From Clostridia bacterium (GTDB lineage: Bacteria; Bacillota_A; Clostridia; Peptostreptococcales; JAAYPU01), in assembly GCA_022360735.1 (NCBI GenBank), contig JAKSCF010000205.1, positions 1 through 6,804 on the forward strand: a DNA stretch of 6,804 nucleotides, read 5' to 3'. Below, in pieces: positions 1 through 5,350 of this stretch (its first letter is position 1; each line of letters starts with the position of its first letter). The notes beneath the pieces were generated by a model. That model was not told the DNA's origin and searched no databases. It saw nothing but the letters and a program-made list of their open reading frames with translations. The position numbers were made by a program, and so were the translations under genes.

Positions 1-111
1 ATTGCCGAACATGTGGGCTATAGCTGCCACAGCAGTTTTTCAGAAGTATTTAAAGCAAAAGAAGGTATGACACCAAGTCAGTATAGAAAGGCCTTTGTAA
101 TAGACGGTTAA
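1..111 (+). CDS. AraC-family transcriptional regulator, C-terminal fragment
   Basis: Reading frame 1 is open from the window edge and gives 36 residues ending in two stop codons (TAA TAA at 109-114). The residues IAEHVGYSCHSSFSEVFK followed by GMTPSQYRKA match the second helix-turn-helix and C-terminal signature of AraC/XylS activators (GF..xSxFSxxFKxxxGxTPxxYR). The N-terminal ligand-binding part lies outside the window, so the effector cannot be named. The gene converges on the minus-strand operon, with 51 bp between its stop and the gntR stop. It is more likely an unrelated neighbour than a member of the operon. The family assignment is firm; any role in controlling the sugar operon is not shown. 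Confidence 0.93.
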   Translation: MAEHVGYSCHSSFSEVFKAKEGMTPSQYRKAFVIDG

Positions 112-125
112 TAAGGTATTGAAAA

Positions 126-153
126 AAGCATCTTTTTAACTGGAAAGATGCTT
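126..153 (-). terminator. Intrinsic terminator of the PTS/murQ/gntR operon
   Basis: A perfect 10-bp inverted repeat (AAGCATCTTT at 126-135, AAAGATGCTT at 144-153) encloses an 8-nt loop. On the minus strand the 3' arm runs into a T tract (complement of 121-127), giving ...GATGCTTTTTTC. It begins 10 bp past the gntR stop codon, as expected for the end of the operon. On the plus strand the stem is followed by TCTGATAT, which is not T-rich, so it is probably a poor terminator for the araC-type gene. Confidence 0.88.
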
Positions 154-162
154 CTGATATCA

Positions 163-876
163 TTAAATTTTTATATTTACCGTAACAGAGTACCAGTCTT
201 TGTTGAAATAGGTTTCAGCATATTCAATGATTTTATCAAGATCATCAAAAGCAATTCTTTTTACAAAAAAGGTATCGCTGTTCTTTTTTATATTCATCAG
301 CTTCGCGATCCCGTTATCGTTCACTTGTTTTACGGAATAATTTTCATTTACCCAGACCGGAGAAATCTTGAATTCCTTAAGCGTTTTGTAAAAAGATGCA
401 TTTTCATGAATTCTTTTCGCTTGGTCAAGGCTGAGGATTCGGCTGTCCACAAAGGAACTTTGATAAGCGATAGGCTCATTATTGGCAAGCCTTACTCTAC
501 GAACACATGCCATTGACTGATCATGAGGTATTTCCAATATATCGGCAATGCTTGGATTAAAAACTTCTTCAATTTTGTCTACAATCATATCGATTTGATA
601 TCCTTGCTGCAATAATTCATCACTGAAACTGATGGAGGTCAAACCACGGATCATTTGTTTTTTTGTAACGAAGGTACCTACACCCTGTACACCGATCAAA
701 TAACCCTCATTGATCAAATCATTGAAGGCTTTTCTAACCGTAATGGTAGATACATTGTATTTTTTTTTTAGGGTAGCTTCACTATCCACTTTGTCCCCCG
801 GCTGTAAAACACCTGATTTAATATCCCTTATGATATCCTCTTTAATTTGAATATACTTTGCAACTTTATGTTCCAT
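163..876 (-). CDS. GntR/HutC-family transcriptional regulator (wHTH + UTRA)
   Basis: The protein has 237 residues, the usual length of HutC-subfamily GntR regulators. Residues about 6-73 form the winged helix-turn-helix: a helix starting YIQIKEDIIRDI, then SGVLQPGDKVDSE, the recognition region NVSTITVRKAFNDL, and the wing GVQGVGTFV. Residues about 85-232 look like the UTRA ligand-binding domain (GYQIDMIV, CVRRVRLANNEPIAYQSSF, IIEYAETYF), which in this subfamily usually binds a phosphorylated sugar or related metabolite. The ATG at 876 has an AAGGAG at 888-893, 11 nt away, which is somewhat long. It is the last gene of the operon, 137 bp after the IIA gene. It probably also has its own promoter and an operator copy, so autoregulation is likely. 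The effector is inferred, not seen; an amino-sugar phosphate such as MurNAc-6P or GlcNAc-6P is the best guess. Confidence 0.93.
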   Translation of the reverse strand: MEHKVAKYIQIKEDIIRDIKSGVLQPGDKVDSEATLKKKYNVSTITVRKAFNDLINEGYLIGVQGVGTFVTKKQMIRGLTSISFSDELLQQGYQIDMIVDKIEEVFNPSIADILEIPHDQSMACVRRVRLANNEPIAYQSSFVDSRILSLDQAKRIHENASFYKTLKEFKISPVWVNENYSVKQVNDNGIAKLMNIKKNSDTFFVKRIAFDDLDKIIEYAETYFNKDWYSVTVNIKI

Positions 877-887
877 AAATAATACTT

Positions 888-893
888 CTCCTT
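888..893 (-). promoter_or_regulatory. Ribosome binding site of gntR, touching the operator
   Basis: AAGGAG on the minus strand lies 11 nt before the ATG at 876, longer than the usual 5-9 nt. Its upstream two bases (892-893) are shared with the proposed operator TTAACATATTAA at 892-903. Confidence 0.7.
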
Positions 894-903
894 AACATAT
901 TAA
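892..903. promoter_or_regulatory. Putative GntR operator upstream of gntR
   Basis: TTAACATATTAA is a 12-bp near-palindrome, with half-sites TTAA and TTAA around CATA. It recurs exactly at 6359-6370 in front of the first gene of the operon. The longer stretch 892-906 matches 6351-6365 in 14 of 15 positions. It lies between the proposed gntR promoter and the ribosome binding site, as expected for autorepression. That the GntR protein binds here is an inference from position and recurrence. Confidence 0.6.
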
Positions 904-921
904 CATACCTGGTCTATCAGT

Positions 922-950
922 ATTTTATCATATTATGCAAGAATTGTTTA
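922..950 (-). promoter_or_regulatory. Putative promoter of gntR
   Basis: On the minus strand, TAAACA (945-950; four matches to TTGACA) is followed after 17 bp by TAAAAT (922-927), preceded by TG in the extended -10 position (TGATAAAAT). Transcription would start near 915, leaving a leader of about 39 nt that contains the operator. A second possible -35, TTGCAT (935-940), has no good -10 at 17 bp. The region is AT-rich, so chance matches are possible. Confidence 0.45.
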
Positions 951-1013
951 TATCTTTTCAAGGTGTGCGTCCTCTCCGTTTACAAAAAATCTCGAATTTT
1001 GCTTTTATTGTGC

Positions 1014-1406
1014 TCATTCCGGAAATCTTGCTACACCTGCCTTTGCTGTATCCATTGCAAGATTTGCCAGTTCTTCAATGGATAAATCACTTTCCCCATT
1101 CATGCTCAACTCTAAAAAAGCCATGGTATTCAAGCCTGCAACCGCATAATACTTTCCAGGGTGGTTTGCGCACAGCATTGCAGCTACTCGAAATGGTGAT
1201 GCTCCCAATAAATCGCAGGCAAATAAGACTTCTTCTTCTGCAAAGTTTTCCAATACATAATTGACTTTGCTCTCAAAAGCCGCCAGGTCATCTTCTTTCG
1301 TTAAATCGATAAAATACAGATGTTCCGGCTGTCCGACAATCATCTCTAAATTTTGTCTTACACCTTCGGCATATCCGCCATGCCCCATTACTATAATTCT
1401 TTTCAT
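1014..1406 (-). CDS. PTS mannose/fructose/sorbose-family EIIA component
   Basis: The protein has 130 residues, typical of a single-domain EIIA of the mannose family (EIIA-Man N-terminal domain, AgaF-like). MKRIIVMGHGGYAEG carries the conserved phospho-histidine (H9) that accepts phosphate from HPr and passes it to IIB. The segment ACDLLGASPFRVAA (about 63-76) matches the family's D-L-x-G-(G/A)-(S/T)-P-x-x-x-A motif, and VAGLNTMAFLEL matches the usual GxN(M/L)xMLLE region. It acts in the cytoplasm. The ATG at 1406 has GGAGG 6 nt upstream. It is separated from the IID gene by 131 bp that contain a hairpin and a possible internal promoter, unlike the tightly packed genes before it. The substrate cannot be read from IIA. 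Confidence 0.95.
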   Translation of the reverse strand: MKRIIVMGHGGYAEGVRQNLEMIVGQPEHLYFIDLTKEDDLAAFESKVNYVLENFAEEEVLFACDLLGASPFRVAAMLCANHPGKYYAVAGLNTMAFLELSMNGESDLSIEELANLAMDTAKAGVARFPE

Positions 1407-1441
1407 TTTTAACCTCCATTTATAGCTTGCTGAACCATTCA

Positions 1442-1475
1442 GAAAAGGCTAAATACAAAATTATACCGCCTTTTC
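1442..1475 (-). other. Intergenic hairpin between the IID and IIA genes
   Basis: A perfect 8-bp inverted repeat (GAAAAGGC at 1442-1449, GCCTTTTC at 1468-1475) has an 18-nt loop. On the minus-strand RNA a further G-U pair (1476/1441) extends it. The 3' arm is GCCTTTTCTG, so there is no separate T-run after the stem and it is at best a partial terminator. It may act as an RNA processing or stability element that sets IIA and GntR levels relative to the upstream genes. The function is not shown. Confidence 0.45.
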
Positions 1476-1487
1476 CGAATTCGTGAA
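1460..1487 (-). promoter_or_regulatory. Possible internal promoter for the IIA and gntR genes
   Basis: On the minus strand a perfect TATAAT (1460-1465) lies 16 bp after TTCACG (1482-1487; four of six matches to TTGACA). It is inside the loop of the intergenic hairpin, in a 131-bp gap where no gene is seen. No copy of the operator motif is present here. The support is motif match and location only. Confidence 0.35.
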
Positions 1488-1537
1488 GTCGCTTCTGCAA
1501 TCTCGTAATTGATTAATATATCAAACTGCCAATTCCA

Positions 1538-2404
1538 TCATGCATAAAATCCTGTTGCGTAGCCGACGAATGTAAAGATACATGCGATAACCAAAATCAA
1601 ACCCATTAATTTAAGCGGAGACCATTTTTTCTTTGAATATAAATAGTAAATACCTAATGTTAATAATAAAGGCAAGATATGCGGAAAAATGGAATTCAAC
1701 ATTTTGTCTGCTTCGAAAATAACCTGGTCTTCTAATAACGTGCCCTGGGTAGCATCGAATACATCTCTGACTATTCTAAAAGGTACAGAAGCTCTAACAA
1801 AGGATGCGGATAATGCACCAACAACGATCAACCCTAATACTGTCATAGTATCCGTTAAGGTATCCAGTTTGCCCGTTGACATAAATCCATGCATGCCTTC
1901 GATCCCTGACTTATAGCCTAATTTAAACAAATTCCAGCTAAGAATACAAGTTCCTATCGGATAAACGATCATATAAAGAACAGGGCCTAACCATGAAGTT
2001 GACGGTGATGCCTGTGAAATAGAGAGACAAATAGTCAGCAGGATTGGAATAATCGTTGCAACCCATAACGAATCTCCGATAGCAGAGGTGGGTCCTATTA
2101 AGGCAACCTTGACACTGCTTATTAGCTCAGGGGTGCATTGTTTGTTGGCATTGGCTTCTTCGAGTCCACAAACAACACCGTTGCAAATGGACCCCACTTG
2201 TTGTTCTGTATTAAACAGTGTAATATGTCTTTTTAAAGCGGTAGCCTTATCTTCTTTATTATCATATAATTCATCAATAACCGGGGCCATGGATTGAGCA
2301 AAAGCCATTCCCAACATACTTTCTGCTTGTTGCGAGCAACCATGCCAGAAGAACCAATTCCAGAATGACTTTTTAAGTGTTTTTTCACTGATTTTCTTAC
2401 CCAT
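1538..2404 (-). CDS. PTS mannose/fructose/sorbose-family EIID component
   Basis: The protein has 288 residues, close to the usual length for IID proteins such as ManZ or AgaD. Family landmarks are a Trp-rich start (SFWNWFFWHG), Q25-x4-M30 followed by GMAFAQSMAPVIDELY, RHITLFNT at 59-66, and GPTSAIGDSLW at 104-114. The C-terminal half carries several hydrophobic stretches (roughly 112-131, 139-160, 185-204, 240-256, 265-286). With IIC it forms the membrane part of the permease. Its ATG overlaps the end of the IIC gene by 8 bp, so the two are probably translationally coupled. GGGGTG 7 nt upstream, inside the IIC coding sequence, serves as ribosome binding site. The family is certain; the sugar is not. 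Confidence 0.95.
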   Translation of the reverse strand: MGKKISEKTLKKSFWNWFFWHGCSQQAESMLGMAFAQSMAPVIDELYDNKEDKATALKRHITLFNTEQQVGSICNGVVCGLEEANANKQCTPELISSVKVALIGPTSAIGDSLWVATIIPILLTICLSISQASPSTSWLGPVLYMIVYPIGTCILSWNLFKLGYKSGIEGMHGFMSTGKLDTLTDTMTVLGLIVVGALSASFVRASVPFRIVRDVFDATQGTLLEDQVIFEADKMLNSIFPHILPLLLTLGIYYLYSKKKWSPLKLMGLILVIACIFTFVGYATGFYA

Positions 2405-3197
2405 TGCTATGCACCCCTTTCTTGGTCTCTAGGCTTGAAACAGCAACATAATACAAAATTGCCGTAATAATTGCAACAACAGCAACTGCCATTGTACTCA
2501 AACTGAAATATGTTACAAGTATAAATCCTGCCAGAAAAATTGCTAAGTGATATTTTTTCTTTAATAAAAATGAAAGAATAATTCCCATTCCAAGAGAGGC
2601 CATCATACCCCCGAATATACCCAATGCGGTGGTAACCCAACCAGGAATCATCGCTGCGAAATCACCTTGAGCAGAAGCTGCAGTCATAGAAGTTAAAACA
2701 ATAATTGCAGGAATAAAACGGCATGCAAAGCCAATGGATTGCCCAAGAACAACATTTGGAATAAACATTTTACCGGTCTCACCTGCATCCGCATATTTAT
2801 TGGCCACACGATTTAAAGGAAGATTTAGTGCATAGGAAATATTCCACATAATTTGGCCTACCAGTCCTCCGATACCGGCAAATACAACGGCTAAACCGAT
2901 TACCTCCACTGTATCTAATCCACTACCAAATACAATTGCGCCTGTCACGCCAATATAAGTAGCATAAGATAAATCCCAGGCCACAGCACCACCTGGTGTT
3001 ACATTACCCATATACATAATTTGGAGTGGAATACCGACTATCATAGCGGTTTGCACATCTCCTAAGATTACGCCAACAACAAGTGAAGCAATCAACGGTC
3101 TTCCCAAAGTGTACCAGCCGATTGTGTTGCCAACGATAGATCCAATTGAGCCTAAATACACAAATAAGGCGATCAAAATAATTTGATAAGTTTCCAT
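2397..3197 (-). CDS. PTS mannose/fructose/sorbose-family EIIC component
   Basis: The protein has 266 residues, very hydrophobic along most of its length, as expected for the IIC sugar channel of this family (ManY/AgaC-like). The N-terminus (TYQIILIALFVYLGSIGS) is a membrane segment. It is followed by the conserved region LGRPLIASLVVGVILGD (31-47) and GIPLQIMYMGNVTPGGAVAWD (55-75), which corresponds to the family's G-x-x-x-(E/Q)-x-x-x-x-G...D substrate-path motif. The start at 3197 has AAGGAGG at a good distance. It begins 20 bp after the IIB stop and overlaps IID by 8 bp. IIC is the subunit expected to set sugar specificity, but sequence inspection alone does not name the sugar. Confidence 0.95.
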   Translation of the reverse strand: METYQIILIALFVYLGSIGSIVGNTIGWYTLGRPLIASLVVGVILGDVQTAMIVGIPLQIMYMGNVTPGGAVAWDLSYATYIGVTGAIVFGSGLDTVEVIGLAVVFAGIGGLVGQIMWNISYALNLPLNRVANKYADAGETGKMFIPNVVLGQSIGFACRFIPAIIVLTSMTAASAQGDFAAMIPGWVTTALGIFGGMMASLGMGIILSFLLKKKYHLAIFLAGFILVTYFSLSTMAVAVVAIITAILYYVAVSSLETKKGVHSNG

Positions 3198-3217
3198 ACT
3201 TTACCTCCTTAATATTC

Positions 3218-3706
3218 TTATATTGAATTTTTAAATACTTCCCAACTTGTCTTTGCAGTGTTTGGTAATTGCTGAAAATATACAGTGATTCCCTTTGAAA
3301 GTAAATCATCTATGAGCATCACATCACTGTCACTTAAGTAAAAGATTCCTGTTGCCCCGCTCACTTTATGAATGGTATCATTTCGTTTTGCAATATTGCC
3401 TAAGATAATAGATTCTGCACCAGCGATTCCTTCTTCAATATCTGATAATTTTTCGGGATATTTCACAATAACTAGACGATTAGCGCTGCTCTCTTGCGCT
3501 AGAAGCTCCATTGCTTCTTGCGTTGTTACAATATGGGTATTGTAAGTTGAAGGAACACCCATTTTCATTATTGATTTTAGCGTTTGATTTTTTGCACTCT
3601 CATCATCAATCGCAATGATCTCTTTAATTGATAGCGTCGGGCACCACGCAACAATCGTTTGACCATGAATTAGTCTGTCATCAACCCTTACATATGTCTT
3701 TGCCAT
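3218..3706 (-). CDS. PTS mannose/fructose/sorbose-family EIIB component
   Basis: The protein has 162 residues, the standard length for a stand-alone IIB of this family. It opens with the diagnostic motif VRVDDRLIHGQTIVAW, in which H14 is the residue phosphorylated by IIA and then donating phosphate to the incoming sugar. Later family-like features are AIDDESAKN (about 32-40), the IILGNIAKR region (about 100-108) and SKGITVYFQQLP near the C-terminus. It is a cytoplasmic protein that docks on IIC/IID. The ATG at 3706 has a strong AAGGAGG ribosome binding site. It lies 53 bp after murQ and 20 bp before the IIC gene, so the enzyme genes and transporter genes are in one transcription unit with no terminator visible between them. 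Confidence 0.96.
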   Translation of the reverse strand: MAKTYVRVDDRLIHGQTIVAWCPTLSIKEIIAIDDESAKNQTLKSIMKMGVPSTYNTHIVTTQEAMELLAQESSANRLVIVKYPEKLSDIEEGIAGAESIILGNIAKRNDTIHKVSGATGIFYLSDSDVMLIDDLLSKGITVYFQQLPNTAKTSWEVFKNSI

Positions 3707-3759
3707 TTCTTCCTCCTTTCTTCTTTTTACAGATTTTTAGAGCTTTATATTTTAAATAC

Positions 3760-4656
3760 TTATCTGATACATTTTCGTACGAAGCCATGGTTTTCTCTAA
3801 TTCGCATGGAAGCTTCCTCTTTCGTAATACCAGTCAGAATCATTACAATAGCTTCCTTACTGTTATAATCGGTTAATTCTAATGTTTTAACTGCAGTATC
3901 AATATTACATCCGGTACTTTCCATTACAATTCGTTTTGCACGTTCCATCAGTTTAAGATTAGTGGCTTTCATATCCACCATTAAATTCCCATAGACTTTC
4001 CCGATTCCTACCATGGAAGCTGTTGAAATCATGTTTAATATGATTTTCTGACAAGTGCCGGCCTTTAACCTCGTAGATCCGGTAAGAACCTCCGGCCCTG
4101 CGTCCACTTCAATGGCAACGTCGGCGTATTTTGATAAAATGGAATCTTTGTTGCAGGTGAGGCTGATACATTTAGCACCCCGCTTCTTAGCATGCTTTAA
4201 TGCCCCGATTGCATAAGGGGTTCTCCCTGAGGCCGCGATTGCTGCCACCACATCTTTTTCACTGATCTGGATATCCTCAAGATCTTTGGCAGCCAATTCC
4301 GCAGAATCCTCTGCTCCTTCTACGGCTTTTGCGAAGGCTTTCTCTCCTCCTGCCATGATACCCATTACTTCATCGGTTGTAGAAAATGTAGGCGTGCATT
4401 CCACTGCATCCAAGATTCCCAGCCTGCCGCTGGTTCCTGCTCCCATGTAGATCAGTCTGCCATTATGATTTAGAGCACGGATGACCAGTTGAATACTTTT
4501 TTCTATTTGCAGTAAGGCATCCTTGATCGTATCGATTACTTTTTGATCTTCTTCGTTCATAATTCGAAGCAGTTCCATGGTGGACATGGTATCCAGGTGT
4601 AAGGTTCTGGGATTACGGCTTTCCGTTTTTAAATGACCAAATTTTTCTTTATCCAT
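3760..4656 (-). CDS. murQ: N-acetylmuramic acid 6-phosphate etherase
   Basis: MurQ cleaves the D-lactyl ether of MurNAc-6-phosphate, giving GlcNAc-6-phosphate and D-lactate, in cytoplasmic murein recycling. From this start the protein has 298 residues, the length of the E. coli enzyme. It begins with the family's TESRNPRT region and has the SIS-fold phosphosugar loop GAGTSGR (72-78). The two catalytic glutamates known from E. coli (E83 and E114) correspond to E86 in DAVECTPTF and E116 in EGAED. SGRTPY, GSTRLKAGT (193-201) and NLMVDMKATN (224-233) are also typical. I prefer the ATG at 4656 over the one at 4668: GGTGA lies 5 nt before it, whereas the upstream ATG (adding MVIK) has no visible ribosome binding site. 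The gene follows the PIG-L gene directly and precedes the PTS genes, which implies that the PTS supplies its 6-phosphorylated substrate. Confidence 0.97.
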   Translation of the reverse strand: MDKEKFGHLKTESRNPRTLHLDTMSTMELLRIMNEEDQKVIDTIKDALLQIEKSIQLVIRALNHNGRLIYMGAGTSGRLGILDAVECTPTFSTTDEVMGIMAGGEKAFAKAVEGAEDSAELAAKDLEDIQISEKDVVAAIAASGRTPYAIGALKHAKKRGAKCISLTCNKDSILSKYADVAIEVDAGPEVLTGSTRLKAGTCQKIILNMISTASMVGIGKVYGNLMVDMKATNLKLMERAKRIVMESTGCNIDTAVKTLELTDYNSKEAIVMILTGITKEEASMRIRENHGFVRKCIR

Positions 4657-4661
4657 TTTGA

Positions 4662-4666
4662 TCACC
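4662..4666 (-). promoter_or_regulatory. murQ ribosome binding site overlapping the upstream stop codon
   Basis: GGTGA on the minus strand contains the TGA stop codon (4662-4664) of the PIG-L gene and lies 5 nt before ATG 4656. This decides the murQ start and suggests that ribosomes finishing the deacetylase gene restart on murQ. Confidence 0.6.
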
Positions 4667-5342
4667 ATAATTTGTTTTCAATTAAACTTGCATACATATA
4701 GGCAACGGTATAGCCGTCATTATTGGATTCTATCTGGCGTACCTTTCCCATGGTAGAATAGTATGGATAATATGGGAAGTCATTAATCTGTCCCTTAAAA
4801 ACAGAATATTCCCGCAAGCTTGCGTACCATTGATCAACTTCATTCTGGTCCAACTTAAAATATGCTTGTGGGATAAATCCAACCAGATCCTCAAAATTTT
4901 CACCGTAAATCAGCCTGATGTCATTTTCTTTTTCACGCAGCCGCTTTACTGCGGCAGTTACCGCATCGTGGGTATTGATATGGCGGGGATGCATGGAACC
5001 ACGCCAATGGGTAATCACCAAATCCACTTTCTCATCGGTAAAATATTGCTCCAATCTTCCTGAAAATTCATCCAGCGAAGGCATATTGTTGGAAACATAT
5101 CCAAGCCAAATCGTATCCCCATTCAATTTTTCAGCAGCACGTTTATTTTGATTCAACAGTTTTTTCAAATAGGCCTCTTTTTCTTCCTGAGTAGCATCAG
5201 GATTTTCCAAACGGCCTTGTGTCACGTGAATGTAGGTGCAGCGAACTCCTTTTTTGGCATACTTCTGCATAATGGGGCCGCCTAAAATTTCAGCATCTAA
5301 AGAATGTGCACCAATACTTACAACTCTTTTAATCTCACTCAT
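4662..5342 (-). CDS. PIG-L/LmbE-family N-acetylglucosaminyl deacetylase-like protein
   Basis: The protein has 226 residues, a normal size for the PIG-L/LmbE fold (MshB, BshB, DacB relatives), which are metal-dependent deacetylases of N-acetylglucosamine-type sugars. The first motif is IGAHSLDAEILGG (10-22), where the family norm is AHPDDxE. The metal ligands H13 and D16 are kept, but the aspartate before D16, the general base in MshB, is L15. The second motif is THWRGSMHPRHINTH (111-125): H121 matches the third metal ligand, and HPRH replaces the usual HPDH. No signal peptide is visible, so it is probably cytoplasmic. The start at 5342 has AGGAGA, whose first bases overlap the GNAT stop codon. 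Its place between the acetyltransferase and murQ suggests an amino-sugar substrate. Whether it is an active deacetylase is uncertain because of the motif changes. Confidence 0.88.
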   Translation of the reverse strand: MSEIKRVVSIGAHSLDAEILGGPIMQKYAKKGVRCTYIHVTQGRLENPDATQEEKEAYLKKLLNQNKRAAEKLNGDTIWLGYVSNNMPSLDEFSGRLEQYFTDEKVDLVITHWRGSMHPRHINTHDAVTAAVKRLREKENDIRLIYGENFEDLVGFIPQAYFKLDQNEVDQWYASLREYSVFKGQINDFPYYPYYSTMGKVRQIESNNDGYTVAYMYASLIENKLW

Positions 5343-5350
5343 ATGTTCTC

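Noticed and set aside
148..516. Plus-strand open frame of 122 codons opposite gntR
   Set aside because: It starts inside the operon terminator stem, is antisense to a clear GntR gene, and has no recognisable domain or ribosome binding site.
907..918. CTGGTCTATCAG near the gntR promoter as a classical HutC-type (GTCTAGAC-like) operator
   Set aside because: It is only an imperfect palindrome and has no counterpart upstream of the operon, unlike TTAACATATTAA.
984..1004. Possible AT-only terminator hairpin after the IIA gene (AAAAT...ATTTTTT on the minus strand)
   Set aside because: The stem is about five A-T pairs, too weak to call. Readthrough into gntR is likely.
935..1264. Plus-strand open frame of 109 codons opposite the IIA gene
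   Set aside because: It is antisense to a well-supported EIIA gene, has a Leu/Pro/Gln-rich shadow-like composition and no family features.
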